Source: Chloroflexota bacterium (GTDB lineage: Bacteria > Chloroflexota > FW602-bin22 > JACPRP01). Taken from it: a stretch of 64,000 nucleotides of DNA. A model generated the notes under the pieces. It searched no databases and was not told the DNA's origin. It was given only the letters and a program-made list of their open reading frames with translations. The stretch's first letter is position 1, and each line of letters starts with the position of its first letter. The translations under genes and the position numbers were made by a program. Location of the stretch: NCBI GenBank assembly GCA_016210495.1, contig JACQUC010000093.1:1-64000 (forward strand), in the 5' to 3' direction. Positions 15,926-24,896 of the stretch are shown piece by piece.

Positions 15926-17692
15926 TCACATCTCACCACAGTCTGTCCTCTTCGGCCGCCCGCGCAATTGTTCCGTAGCCGACAGATCCACCTCGAGGGT
16001 CTCACCATCTACGACAACCCCGTAGTTGTCTCTGGCCGACGCCACGCTGACGTAGCCGTTCAGGACGTCTTTCCTCACCAGTTCTACGTCCCGTTCCAGC
16101 GGGTCCCCGTACCCACCCCCACCGGCCGCTTGAAAAGTGAACTCGTCGCCCGGCTCCATCTGCCCGTGGAATTTCGAGAATAGGACTCTCTCCTCTCGGC
16201 CAGTTCGCATACTTAATTTGGCCCGTCCACCTTCTCCGCCACCGAATAGGCCAAACGGGCCGGAAGTGGCTCGGTCCGAGATCACGGTCAGCAGCCCACT
16301 TCCCTCGGTCATTCGGTAGACCCGACGCGATGTGCAGCCGCCCCGCCATTTTCCCACGCCACCAGTATCGGTGACGATCTCCTCCTTCTCAAGTTTGATC
16401 GAGCTGCGCATCTCCATAACCTCTGCCGTGAGATTGCGGATATTCACGACCCCCGTCCGAACCCCGTTTATTCCATCCCCGCCGAGGCATGCGCCTCTGC
16501 CCCCTTGAACACCGCCTCCGATCATAAACTCCTTGCCGCCGCGCCCCCGGCGGTGATCTCGCCCCGCTACGTGAACGCCATGGACGCTCCCGGCGAGTCC
16601 TGCCACCACCCGGTCCGTGATGGCCGGTGCGAGCGCCTGCAACAGCACGTCGATGATCCGCGAGGACGTCTCGTGATTGCCCGCCACCACCGGGGCCGGC
16701 CAGTTGGGATTCACCAGGCTGCCAGGAGGCGCATACACCTTAATCGGCCGGTAGGCCCCGCTGTTGCTGGGAATCTCCGGATCAGTCAGCGCCTTCATCG
16801 TGTAGTACACCGCCGTGCAGGTCACGGCGTAAGGAGCGTTCACCCCTCCCGTGGCCGGTCCATCGGTGCCCGTGAAGTCCACCTCCAAACAATCGCCACG
16901 TATGGTCACCGTCGCCGCTATGCGCAGCGGGCGCTGGTCGATCTCGTCGCCATCAAGGTAATCGTGGGCGGTGTACTGGCCATCGGGCATCTTGGCTATC
17001 TCCGTGCGCATCAGCCGCTCGGCGTGGTTGAGGGTCTCCTCCAGGCAGGCGCGAATGGTTGCGGTGCCGTATCTGCGGCACAGGGCCAATACTCTCTGCT
17101 CTCCCATTGCGCAACCGGCCAACTGGGCGCGAAAGTCCCCGAAGCGCTCCTGGGGCATGCGCACGTTCGCCAGGATGACGTCCAGCAGTTCCTGATTGAG
17201 CACCCCGGCGCGGCAGATCTTGGTGGGAGGCACCCTGATGCCTTCGGCCTGGATGTCGCGGTTGGCGGTGGAGTAGCTCCAGGGGGTGGCGCCGCCGATG
17301 TCGATCCAGTGTCCGCGCACGGCGGCGATGGCGACGAGCTGTCCGTCGGCGAAGATGGGTTGCGCCAGCAGCACATCCGGCAGGTGGTTGCTGCCCGAAT
17401 AGGGATCGTTGTTCCACAGCACGTCCCCCGGCTCCAATGTTTCGCGCCCCACCCTGTCCAACGCGTATTGCATTGACAGCGGCATAGTGCCCATATGGAC
17501 GGGGATGCCGGCGGGGCCTTGCGCCACCATCTGCCCATCTGCCGTTAGGATGGCTGTCGAGTAATCTCCGGTCTCCACCCAGAACATGGAGCGGGAGGTT
17601 CTGCCCACGACGTATTCCATTTCCCTGGTGATCGTCAGCAGGGCATTCCTCACGACCTCCAGTGTGACCGGATCTACGGCTTTGTCGGGCAT
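15926..17692 (-). CDS. Hydantoinase B/oxoprolinase subunit (HyuB type 1, block A)
   Basis: A 588-residue HyuB-family protein (DPVTLEVVRNALLTI at the start, SRSMFWVETGDYSTAI, NNDPYSGSNHLPDV, GNHETSSRIIDV, FQAAGGGGYGDP near the end). HyuB subunits work with ASKHA-type HyuA partners to open hydantoin/lactam rings with ATP, or in relatives (acetone and acetophenone carboxylases) to carboxylate ketones. A close paralogue lies at 25913-27670, and large stretches are almost identical at DNA level. Its ATG overlaps the upstream HyuB gene by 19 bases, and no hyuA is adjacent in this block. The stop lies 132 bases before grdB. Confidence 0.93.
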   Translation of the reverse strand: MPDKAVDPVTLEVVRNALLTITREMEYVVGRTSRSMFWVETGDYSTAILTADGQMVAQGPAGIPVHMGTMPLSMQYALDRVGRETLEPGDVLWNNDPYSGSNHLPDVLLAQPIFADGQLVAIAAVRGHWIDIGGATPWSYSTANRDIQAEGIRVPPTKICRAGVLNQELLDVILANVRMPQERFGDFRAQLAGCAMGEQRVLALCRRYGTATIRACLEETLNHAERLMRTEIAKMPDGQYTAHDYLDGDEIDQRPLRIAATVTIRGDCLEVDFTGTDGPATGGVNAPYAVTCTAVYYTMKALTDPEIPSNSGAYRPIKVYAPPGSLVNPNWPAPVVAGNHETSSRIIDVLLQALAPAITDRVVAGLAGSVHGVHVAGRDHRRGRGGKEFMIGGGVQGGRGACLGGDGINGVRTGVVNIRNLTAEVMEMRSSIKLEKEEIVTDTGGVGKWRGGCTSRRVYRMTEGSGLLTVISDRATSGPFGLFGGGEGGRAKLSMRTGREERVLFSKFHGQMEPGDEFTFQAAGGGGYGDPLERDVELVRKDVLNGYVSVASARDNYGVVVDGETLEVDLSATEQLRGRPKRTDCGEM

Positions 17693-19410
17693 AATTCCTC
17701 CCTGGTGCCACGCAGTCTGGCCGTTTCCTCCCAGTTGATGGTTTTGCCGTTGTAATCGATGGCGACCTTGTAGTGCTCGATGGCGCTCGCGACGGAGACG
17801 CAGCCGTTGATGACATCGTCTAGGACCGACTGCGGATCTCGCTCGATTGGATTATAATACCCGCCTCCACCTCCACAGCGGTAGGCGAGCTCATCGCCGG
17901 CTTCAAGCGCATGCTTCGACTTGGCGATAACGCCGCGACCGTTGATGGCGATCTCGGCGCAATGGCCGTTCACGCCGCCGTGGTAGCCCAGAGGTGGGAA
18001 CTTTGTCCCCTCGGAGAAACAATGCACGTAACCGTGGGCTCCCTCTCTGAACCTCAGGATGGTTATCTGATCGCAACCCCCGCGATACTTTCCAGGACCG
18101 CCCGAGTCCATGACGATCTCCTTCTTGCATACCAGGACGGGCGCCCTGCCCTCCAGTATCTCGGTAGGCACCATCTTGACGTAGCCGGGGTAGCACGTTG
18201 TAGCGTACCCGTCGAGCGTCGGCCTGGCGCCAACGCCGCCGACGGAGTGCACCCATTGGACGAAGGGCTTGCCACGCTCGTCAATGCCGGTTAGCGGAAG
18301 CATGGCGGGACGCCCGCTCTCCGCTAGCGCCCGCTCTGGAGCAACCTTGGCCAGCGCGCCGAACACGGCCGACGAGATGGGACCGACCATGACATACCGG
18401 CCCATCACGGGGGCAGGAAAGCTGGGATTTATCACCGTGCCCTCGGGTGCTACCATCCTGAAGGAACGAAACAGGCCGTCGTTGTTGGGCAAGAAAGGAA
18501 CCAGCACGGATTTCACGGCGTGGGCGGTGAAGGCGAACGTGAAGTTCCAGACGCTGTTGATGCCTCCCTTCCGGGTCTGGGGCGAGGATCCTTCAAAGTC
18601 CACCGTTAAGTCTGTTCCTCGGATGGTCACGGTGGCGGCGACGCACAGCGGCTCGTCGATGCCGTCGGCCCAGCTTTCGTGGTGATAGATGCCGTCCGGT
18701 AGCTCGGTAACGGCCTTCTTTGCCGCGCGCTCCGTCGTCGCGAGAATCGCTCGAGACAAGGGCTCGAGCGTGGTCAAATCGTACTCTGCCATGAACTCGA
18801 CGAGCTTGTGCCCGCACACCGCGTTGGCCGCCACCTGCGCCATCAGATCGCCCACAGCTTGCTCGGGAGTCCGCACGTTGGCCGTGATGATCTCAAAGAG
18901 GTCCTCGTTCCGCTCCCCATTCCTGAACAGCTTCAAGATGGGTATCTCCAGCCCCTCTTCGTACACGCTGTTTGAGTCGGCGGCCGTGGTGATCCCGCCG
19001 ATATCGGACCCGTGCAGGACGGTGGCGACGACGGCCACGGGATGGTCGCCCCTAAATATCGGCGTCGCAACCGCGATATCAAACTTATGGCCGGTGATCA
19101 TCCAGGGGTCGTTGCAACACAGCACGTCTCCCGGCGATAACGCGACGACGGGGAACTTGCGCAGCATGTGCTTCATCCCCACGGACATGCCCGTGAGAAT
19201 GCCGGGGGTACCTGTCGGCGCTTGCACGATCAGATTGCCTGCGAGATCGTAGATGCCGCAAGCCAGATCCTCCATTTCGGCCACCACCGCGGTGAACGAG
19301 GCCCTGATAAGGGTCTTGGCCTGCTCCTGAGCGATGGAGATTAGCCTGCTCCATAGCACCTCCAGTCGCGCCCCGTCGAATTCCTGTTTCATATCGTTTC
19401 GAAAACTCAT
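17674..19410 (-). CDS. Hydantoinase B/oxoprolinase subunit (HyuB type 2, block A)
   Basis: A 578-residue HyuB-family protein of a different subtype from its neighbour (SRLISIAQEQAKTLIRASFTAVV, CNDPWMITGHKFDIAV, HGSDIGGITTAADS, CGGGGGYYNP). It is paralogous to 29778-31472. The ATG directly follows the UbiD stop (TAGATG), so translation is coupled. Compared with its paralogue, which ends at LRATR, this copy continues for about eight residues and uses a TAG lying within the first codons of the next gene, which suggests it lost its own stop at a rearrangement junction. Confidence 0.92.
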   Translation of the reverse strand: MSFRNDMKQEFDGARLEVLWSRLISIAQEQAKTLIRASFTAVVAEMEDLACGIYDLAGNLIVQAPTGTPGILTGMSVGMKHMLRKFPVVALSPGDVLCCNDPWMITGHKFDIAVATPIFRGDHPVAVVATVLHGSDIGGITTAADSNSVYEEGLEIPILKLFRNGERNEDLFEIITANVRTPEQAVGDLMAQVAANAVCGHKLVEFMAEYDLTTLEPLSRAILATTERAAKKAVTELPDGIYHHESWADGIDEPLCVAATVTIRGTDLTVDFEGSSPQTRKGGINSVWNFTFAFTAHAVKSVLVPFLPNNDGLFRSFRMVAPEGTVINPSFPAPVMGRYVMVGPISSAVFGALAKVAPERALAESGRPAMLPLTGIDERGKPFVQWVHSVGGVGARPTLDGYATTCYPGYVKMVPTEILEGRAPVLVCKKEIVMDSGGPGKYRGGCDQITILRFREGAHGYVHCFSEGTKFPPLGYHGGVNGHCAEIAINGRGVIAKSKHALEAGDELAYRCGGGGGYYNPIERDPQSVLDDVINGCVSVASAIEHYKVAIDYNGKTINWEETARLRGTREELCPTKP

Positions 19411-20844
19411 CTATAAGCCCAGGCTGGCGCCCCACTTCTGCTTGATGATCGCGGCAAGCTCGCGGCTCACCGCGATCTCTTTTGGAAACTCATCTTTCCA
19501 TTCAAAGGGTTTACAGGCGTCGATGATAGCTCTGGAGTTATAGACCGCCTCTGCCGGTTTGCGGATTCTAGGGTCCAGCCAGGTGCTCCAGGTGCGACGA
19601 ACTATGTCGATGTCCTCCACCGGTTCTGAGCGGGTGCACATTGCCCAGAGCACGTCCTGGATATTCGAGGGGTCGATGTCGTCGTCCACCACCACCACGT
19701 AGCGCGTCATGTTCGAGCCCGAATCCCCGTGCCTGGCGCCGGCGGCAAGCATAGCCACCTGCTTCGCGTGCCCATCGTAGCGCTGCTTGATGGATATCAC
19801 GATGAACGTGCGCACGCCGAAATCGCTCAGCCAGACGCCCTTCACGTCGGGAATACCGCTTTCTTCCAGCCAGTTGTGCAGAATCGCGGCGCCCATCAAG
19901 GCGCGGCAGTGCGTGTTCTCGCTGCGAGGTCGTTCCGGCGGAGCGCCGAGCAAGATTGGGTTGTTGCGATGGTAAACTCGCTCGATCTTGACGATAGGGC
20001 GCGGAGCGACCTCGCCCGCGTAGTAGCCCAGCCACTCGCCAAATATTCCCTCCGGTCTCGTCTCCCCGGGAGGACACCAGCCGGCGATGACGATCTCGCT
20101 GTGCGCTGGGATGGGCAGCCCCGTCACTTCCTCCCGAATAACCTCGACAGGCCGTTCTCTCACGGCCCCAATGAAGCCGTACTCATCGGGCACCGAGGTT
20201 GCGGCTATTCTTTGAATGAGCGGATGGTGTCCGAGGGAAATCGCCACGGGACAGGGCTTGCCCCTGGAATGCCATTTCTCATAATGGATTCGTCCGTCTC
20301 CACCCATTCTGATGTTGAGACCCACCGTATTGCGATCGTGAAGCTGAATCCTGTAGGTGCCCAGGTTTATCTTCCCGCTGTCGGGATCCATCGTTATGAC
20401 CGCGTCGCCGGTGCCGATAAACCTGCCCCCGTCTAACTCGTGCCACATAGGTGCTGGGAACTCAAAGAGGTCGACGTCGGCCCCGGAATGGACGTTCTCC
20501 ATTATCGGCCCCGTTCGAACCTCCACCGGGGCAAACTTCGATATCTCGGCATTCCATTTTGGGAGTTTTCGGCGCAACAGGGCCACGACTTCTATGTCGC
20601 TCAAACCCCGAGGGAGGCCAAAAATGTGCGCTATGCGGTTGGTGGTGGCTGTCGAGCACGTCAAGACCCTGTAGCCAGCAGGATAGCCCTTGACGTTGTC
20701 GAAAAGCAGGGCAGGACCATCTGTCCGTCTCCCGTTCAGCGACGATATCGCACCTATCTCGAGGTTCCAATCGGCTCCGTCGATTCTGCTGAGGTCGCCG
20801 AAGCCATCGGTCTCCCCCAGCCAACCATGCATATCATCCGCCAC
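19411..20844 (-). CDS. UbiD-family decarboxylase (copy 1)
   Basis: A 477-residue UbiD-family enzyme that uses prenylated FMN for reversible (de)carboxylation of aromatic or unsaturated acids. NLGTYRIQLHDRN carries the conserved Arg, and PEGIFGEWLGYY has both acidic residues of the E-x4-E pair known from Fdc1 (Glu277/Glu282), so the R-E-E catalytic set looks complete. The GTG start has GGAG upstream. It is followed immediately by the type-2 HyuB gene. The prenyltransferase UbiX needed to make the cofactor is not in the window. Confidence 0.92.
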   Translation of the reverse strand: MADDMHGWLGETDGFGDLSRIDGADWNLEIGAISSLNGRRTDGPALLFDNVKGYPAGYRVLTCSTATTNRIAHIFGLPRGLSDIEVVALLRRKLPKWNAEISKFAPVEVRTGPIMENVHSGADVDLFEFPAPMWHELDGGRFIGTGDAVITMDPDSGKINLGTYRIQLHDRNTVGLNIRMGGDGRIHYEKWHSRGKPCPVAISLGHHPLIQRIAATSVPDEYGFIGAVRERPVEVIREEVTGLPIPAHSEIVIAGWCPPGETRPEGIFGEWLGYYAGEVAPRPIVKIERVYHRNNPILLGAPPERPRSENTHCRALMGAAILHNWLEESGIPDVKGVWLSDFGVRTFIVISIKQRYDGHAKQVAMLAAGARHGDSGSNMTRYVVVVDDDIDPSNIQDVLWAMCTRSEPVEDIDIVRRTWSTWLDPRIRKPAEAVYNSRAIIDACKPFEWKDEFPKEIAVSRELAAIIKQKWGASLGL

Positions 20845-20910
20845 ATTTCATCTCCACGTCTGCATTCAGCGCCCAAATAGCCCGACACAATCGCTGCTGC
20901 ACGGCACCCG

Positions 20911-20938
20911 GTAGGGACGTTGCGCGCAACGTCCCTAC
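20911..20938. repeat. Perfect 28-base palindrome
   Basis: GTAGGGACGTTGCG is followed directly by its exact complement CGCAACGTCCCTAC. It lies between the Tat-type binding protein stop and the UbiD start. It starts and ends in GTAG/CTAC like the palindrome at 35076-35104, so both may belong to one dispersed family. Confidence 0.85.
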
Positions 20939-20939
20939 C

Positions 20940-22043
20940 TCACGGCACGACGAACACCCCCTCCTTAGGAACCTGTTCGATAATCTTCAGCTCAGCCGAC
21001 CTCTTGATGATGAGCTCGGCGTTCTTGAAGGTATTGTCATCCCACTGAGCCGCATAGAAAGGAGGCATGCGTTTCATCGCCAATTCCACCTCCCGAGGCG
21101 TCTTGAGGTCCAGAAGGTCCTTTATCTCCTCGATAGCCTCGGGGTGCTCCTGAACGTACTTGGCCCCCTCGATCAGACAGTTGAGCAGCCTACGGGTGGT
21201 ATCCTTGTTTTGCTCGTACCATTCCCGATGCGCCCCAACGCCGATGAAGAACATCGGCTGGCCGGTTATCCCCTTCCACAGGTCATTCGCACTCGCCAAC
21301 TCCCTGAAGTTGCCGGTCTCGATGACCCGCAAAGCCCAGGGGTCCGAGAAGATAGCCGCGTCTACCTCCTTCCTTTCGAGAAGGCCGATCTGCACGGGGA
21401 TCGCGGCGGTGACAAGCTGAAAGTCCTTCTCAAAGTCCAGGCCCATTTCCTTGAAGATGATCTGAGTACTCGTATACACCCCACTGACCTTCTGCAGCGT
21501 GGTGACCTTCTTGCCCTTCAAGTCAGCCACTTTGGTATACGGCGAATCCTTCGCGACGATGAAGTTGGTGTTGTTCCAGAGGGCGGGGGCGAAGAGCACG
21601 ATAGGCTTCCCCTCGTTGATGGCGGTTGCCGCTGAGATAGGCGCGTAGCCCCCCACGTCGACGCGTCTGAGAGCCACCGCCATCATCGCCTCGGCTACCT
21701 CGAGGGTCTTGAACTCGATGTCCACACCGTGCTTGAGGTCGATCTTCTTGTTCTTGATGATCGCGTGGAGTCCGCCCACGGCTCCGGTATTTGAGGCGAA
21801 CACCACCTTTTTTGGCACCATCACGGTCGGGGTGGCAGGAGCTTGCGGCGCCTGCGCGGGGGTTGGCGCGGCCACCGCCGCCGCAGGTGTCGGCTTGGGC
21901 ACCGGCGTGGGTTGCGCAGGTGCGGCGCAGGCGAGCAAATAGGTGCTTCCCAGTCCAATTCCGGCCCCCAACGATGCCTTGAGAAAATCTCGGCGCGAAA
22001 CACTTCTTGTTGCACCCGCAGGTTTGGTCATCTTGTCCGACAT
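20940..22043 (-). CDS. NMT1/SsuA-type binding protein with Tat lipoprotein signal
   Basis: A 367-residue binding protein. It has a twin-arginine signal (VSRRDFLKASLGAGIG) and then a lipobox (STYLLACAAP, Cys about 39), so it is exported folded and lipid-anchored, unlike the other binding proteins here. The NMT1-like domain begins KVVFASNTGAVGGLHAIIKNKKI. The ATG at 22043 follows AGGAGGGAGAG, 15 bases after the flavoprotein stop. No permease or ATPase partner is adjacent. The ligand is unknown; the neighbouring ring-opening and decarboxylating enzymes suggest a cyclic or aromatic acid. Confidence 0.9.
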   Translation of the reverse strand: MSDKMTKPAGATRSVSRRDFLKASLGAGIGLGSTYLLACAAPAQPTPVPKPTPAAAVAAPTPAQAPQAPATPTVMVPKKVVFASNTGAVGGLHAIIKNKKIDLKHGVDIEFKTLEVAEAMMAVALRRVDVGGYAPISAATAINEGKPIVLFAPALWNNTNFIVAKDSPYTKVADLKGKKVTTLQKVSGVYTSTQIIFKEMGLDFEKDFQLVTAAIPVQIGLLERKEVDAAIFSDPWALRVIETGNFRELASANDLWKGITGQPMFFIGVGAHREWYEQNKDTTRRLLNCLIEGAKYVQEHPEAIEEIKDLLDLKTPREVELAMKRMPPFYAAQWDDNTFKNAELIIKRSAELKIIEQVPKEGVFVVP

Positions 22044-22058
22044 GGCAACTCTCCCTCC

Positions 22059-23705
22059 TCATTTATGAGTTGGTATGTCTTCAGTCCAGACCTTAGTCCT
22101 CCCGTTGTCTTCCAGCTTCACAATCACCCACTTCAACCAGTCGACATCGTCTCGCTCCGGGTAATCTTCCCGATAATTGAAGTATCTGCTCTCCGTCCGC
22201 ATCAGGGATGTGCGTGCGATTAGCTCGGCTATTTCCAGGATGTTGCGCAGCTCGTTCGCCCGCATCAGCGTGTGCCCGTCTTTCGCCATTACCCGAGGCA
22301 AGTTCTCCCTCCTCGCCCTCTCAAGTCCTTCGACGGCCTGCTTCAGTCTTGCTTCGTGCTTCAACGGCCCGATGTTCTCGTTCACAAGCCGCAAGGTCTC
22401 CAAGAACAGCTCGCGAGGGCTGCTACCCTTTTCAAGTCGCAAAGGGGCGTAGGCTTCACCTCTCAGTCGGTCTATTTGCTCATCCATCGGGCTTGTTCGT
22501 GCTGAACTCATAGCGTACCTTGCCGCAACCTCCCCAGCTCTCCAGCCTAGAACCGAGGCTCCTGCCAGGCCTCCCAGGCCAGCGTACATACGGTCGGAGG
22601 CGCTACCGGCGCAGAAGAGACCCTCGACCGTCGTTTCGCCGTTCCTGTTGGTCCTGACGCCTCCGGTCGGCTCGTTCCCATTCAACGCCGGAACGTATTC
22701 CACGAGATCTCTCGACAGATCGATGCCTATCCTCTGCAAGGCACGGATCGTGTGAGGAATCACTAGTGCGAGCCTGGCAAGATCCTCGCTGTTCAAGTGG
22801 CGGCAATCCAGGTACACAGGACCACGGCCCAGTTGGATCTCCCGTGTCACACCCTGGGCAATCACCGGTCGCGGCGCCCTTTCCTTCAGTTCGGGATGGT
22901 ATCTCTCCATAAACCGCTCGCCCAGTGTGTTTACAAACCGCCCACCGTGTCCGGTGATAGGGTGTAGGCCGGGCATCGATATGAAGGCTTTGGGTCCGAC
23001 CGTGTAGCCCATCTGCTCCATATTGCGCATTTGAGCCCCCACCCGCCAAGCGGCCGCCTGGCCATCGCCTGTGACATCGCCCGTGAGGACCTGGCCCATT
23101 CCCCAGTCTCCGGCGGCCATTACGACCGCTTTCGCTCGAATGACATAGAACGCGGCGTCGCGAACGCCAAAGCCGACCGCACCTATGACCTTCCCCGGAG
23201 TCGGAGCGTTGCCGTCCGAGGTCAGAAGATCGGTGATCATTACCCGGTCCAGAACTTTCGCGCCACGCCGCACCGCTTCGCCGCGGATGACGGACATCAA
23301 CTGGCCGGCGCCGTGAAAATAGACGTTGCGCAAAGACTTGTGTCCCAGGCCGGGCTTGCGCACGAACTTGCCGTTCTCCTTTTCCCACCCCACACCCCAT
23401 TCCTCGAACTGGAGCCGACGATGGTAGCTCTCCGTGATGACGATCTCCACCACTGCCGGGTCGTCCAGTAAGTCCGCGGTTTCGCAGGCCTCCCTTACGC
23501 AGGCACTCAGGTCGTCGCCGGGCTCATACCCGAGGAAGGTGCCGGCGGCCACGACGCTGCATCCGCTACGCCCCGCCGGTCCCTTGCTCGCGACGACGAC
23601 GTCTGCCGACGATTGGCGCGCCGTGATCGCGGCAAGAAGACCGGCGATGCCTCCGCCGACGATCAGCACGTCTGTGTCGACGAACCGCTGGGTGCCAACT
23701 ACCAT
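22059..23705 (-). CDS. Fumarate-reductase-like FAD flavoprotein (copy 2)
   Basis: A 548-residue member of the same superfamily as 5673-7385: Rossmann motif VLIVGGGIAGLLAAITA (about residues 13-29), mid-protein GFGVRDAAFYVIRAKAVVMAAGD, the late FAD contact LFCAGSASDRMYAGLGGLAGAS, and a helical C-terminus ending with YREDYPERDD. No ferredoxin gene is adjacent, in contrast to the first copy. It starts 19 bases after the amidohydrolase stop and has an upstream AAGGAGG. It probably oxidises or reduces a C-C bond in the same pathway; electron acceptor unknown. Confidence 0.88.
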   Translation of the reverse strand: MVVGTQRFVDTDVLIVGGGIAGLLAAITARQSSADVVVASKGPAGRSGCSVVAAGTFLGYEPGDDLSACVREACETADLLDDPAVVEIVITESYHRRLQFEEWGVGWEKENGKFVRKPGLGHKSLRNVYFHGAGQLMSVIRGEAVRRGAKVLDRVMITDLLTSDGNAPTPGKVIGAVGFGVRDAAFYVIRAKAVVMAAGDWGMGQVLTGDVTGDGQAAAWRVGAQMRNMEQMGYTVGPKAFISMPGLHPITGHGGRFVNTLGERFMERYHPELKERAPRPVIAQGVTREIQLGRGPVYLDCRHLNSEDLARLALVIPHTIRALQRIGIDLSRDLVEYVPALNGNEPTGGVRTNRNGETTVEGLFCAGSASDRMYAGLGGLAGASVLGWRAGEVAARYAMSSARTSPMDEQIDRLRGEAYAPLRLEKGSSPRELFLETLRLVNENIGPLKHEARLKQAVEGLERARRENLPRVMAKDGHTLMRANELRNILEIAELIARTSLMRTESRYFNYREDYPERDDVDWLKWVIVKLEDNGRTKVWTEDIPTHK

Positions 23706-23724
23706 CCCAACCTCCTTTCTTACC

Positions 23725-24729
23725 TCAAGCGTCTAACTTCAAAAGCCTGGCGGCGTTTTCCCCGAGTATCTTGTTCCGATCTCCTTCCGAAACCCGCATC
23801 TTGCCGATCTCTTCGAGATTCCAGCGGATGCTGAAGCTGATGGGGCCGATGGGGAAATCGCTGCCCACGACGATGCAATCGGCGCCAAGGGTTTGCGCGG
23901 CGCACTCGAGCGCGATGTGTTCCACGGAGTGTGTATCGCCCATAATCCGCCCTCTGTAATCTCGCAAAAGCCTTGCGGGGAGAACCGCCTCGTCGGCGAC
24001 AACTTCGGGTGGCCAGAGTCGATGGTAGTTGTGCACAAGGTCAAAACGCCCGAACATGAATGGAACGAAGCCTCCCAGTTGCCCGAAAACCACCTTGAGT
24101 GTGGGAAATCTGTCGTAGATTCCGAACAGCACAAAACGGCCCACGCAAATGGTGGAATCCAGAAGCATCGAAATCTCGGCGCGCAAGTAGCTCTTTTCTG
24201 ATCTTTGCATCTCTTTCCAGCCGAGGGTGGTCCTGCCGGGGTGAGCGAAGATAGGCACGTCGAGTTCTTCCGCAAGCTTGAATATCGGCCAGAACTGTTC
24301 ATCGTCGATATACAAGCCATTGTAGCTCGTCACCATAGAAATAGCCCGAAAGTTGAGTTTTGTTACGCACCTCTCGATTTCGGCCAGCGCAAATTGCACG
24401 TCGAACGGGTCGATGGCTACTCCCCCGACGAAACGTCCCGGATAGTCGCGGACAACCCTGGCGAATTCGTCGTTTGTTAGCCGAACTGCTTCTCGGCTCT
24501 CCATCCCCGCTGCGTCAATGGCACCCAGGAAAGCAGCGGAGGGCCCCAGCAGCTCGACGTCTACCCCAACCTCGTCCATCATTTTCACGTGCAATGCAGG
24601 ATCACTAAAGGCAGGAGACTCCCACAACCACGCGGTTCCCCGGCCAAAAGGCACCTTTCGGTAGGCGTCGATGAGTTTCAGTGGTAAGTAATGAGCGTGG
24701 AAATCGATTACCTTGGGCCTGGCAAGCAA
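23725..24729 (-). CDS. ACMSD-like amidohydrolase (copy 1)
   Basis: A 334-residue amidohydrolase-2 family protein (TIM-barrel, one metal). Ligands in order: HxH in VIDFHAHYLP (residues about 10-12), His in IFAHPGRTT (about 164), and Asp in VVGSDFPIGP (about 290). The family includes aminocarboxymuconate-semialdehyde, resorcylate and 5-carboxyvanillate decarboxylases as well as hydrolases, which fits the UbiD and Hyu neighbours. The TTG start at 24729 has GGAGGAG upstream. It is a tandem paralogue of 24897-25898 with the same length and motif order. Confidence 0.9.
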   Translation of the reverse strand: MLARPKVIDFHAHYLPLKLIDAYRKVPFGRGTAWLWESPAFSDPALHVKMMDEVGVDVELLGPSAAFLGAIDAAGMESREAVRLTNDEFARVVRDYPGRFVGGVAIDPFDVQFALAEIERCVTKLNFRAISMVTSYNGLYIDDEQFWPIFKLAEELDVPIFAHPGRTTLGWKEMQRSEKSYLRAEISMLLDSTICVGRFVLFGIYDRFPTLKVVFGQLGGFVPFMFGRFDLVHNYHRLWPPEVVADEAVLPARLLRDYRGRIMGDTHSVEHIALECAAQTLGADCIVVGSDFPIGPISFSIRWNLEEIGKMRVSEGDRNKILGENAARLLKLDA

Positions 24730-24786
24730 CAGTCGTCTCCTCCTTCGTTCAACTGGGTACTCTCACACACCATCTCAAGCCTTATT

Positions 24787-24812
24787 GTAGGGGCAACCCT
24801 GCGTGGTTGCCC
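24787..24812. repeat. GTAGGGGCAACC-type hairpin
   Basis: GGGCAACC and GGTTGCCC flank a six-base loop, and the left arm starts with GTAG. It lies in the 167-base gap between the tandem amidohydrolase genes. Nothing else is visible in that gap. Confidence 0.75.
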
Positions 24813-24896
24813 AAGGACATTGAGCTGAGACAACACCAGATAGGTAGCGAGGTCACGTGAACCGTCCCCTTCCTTCCACGGCTTCCAGAGAGAGGG

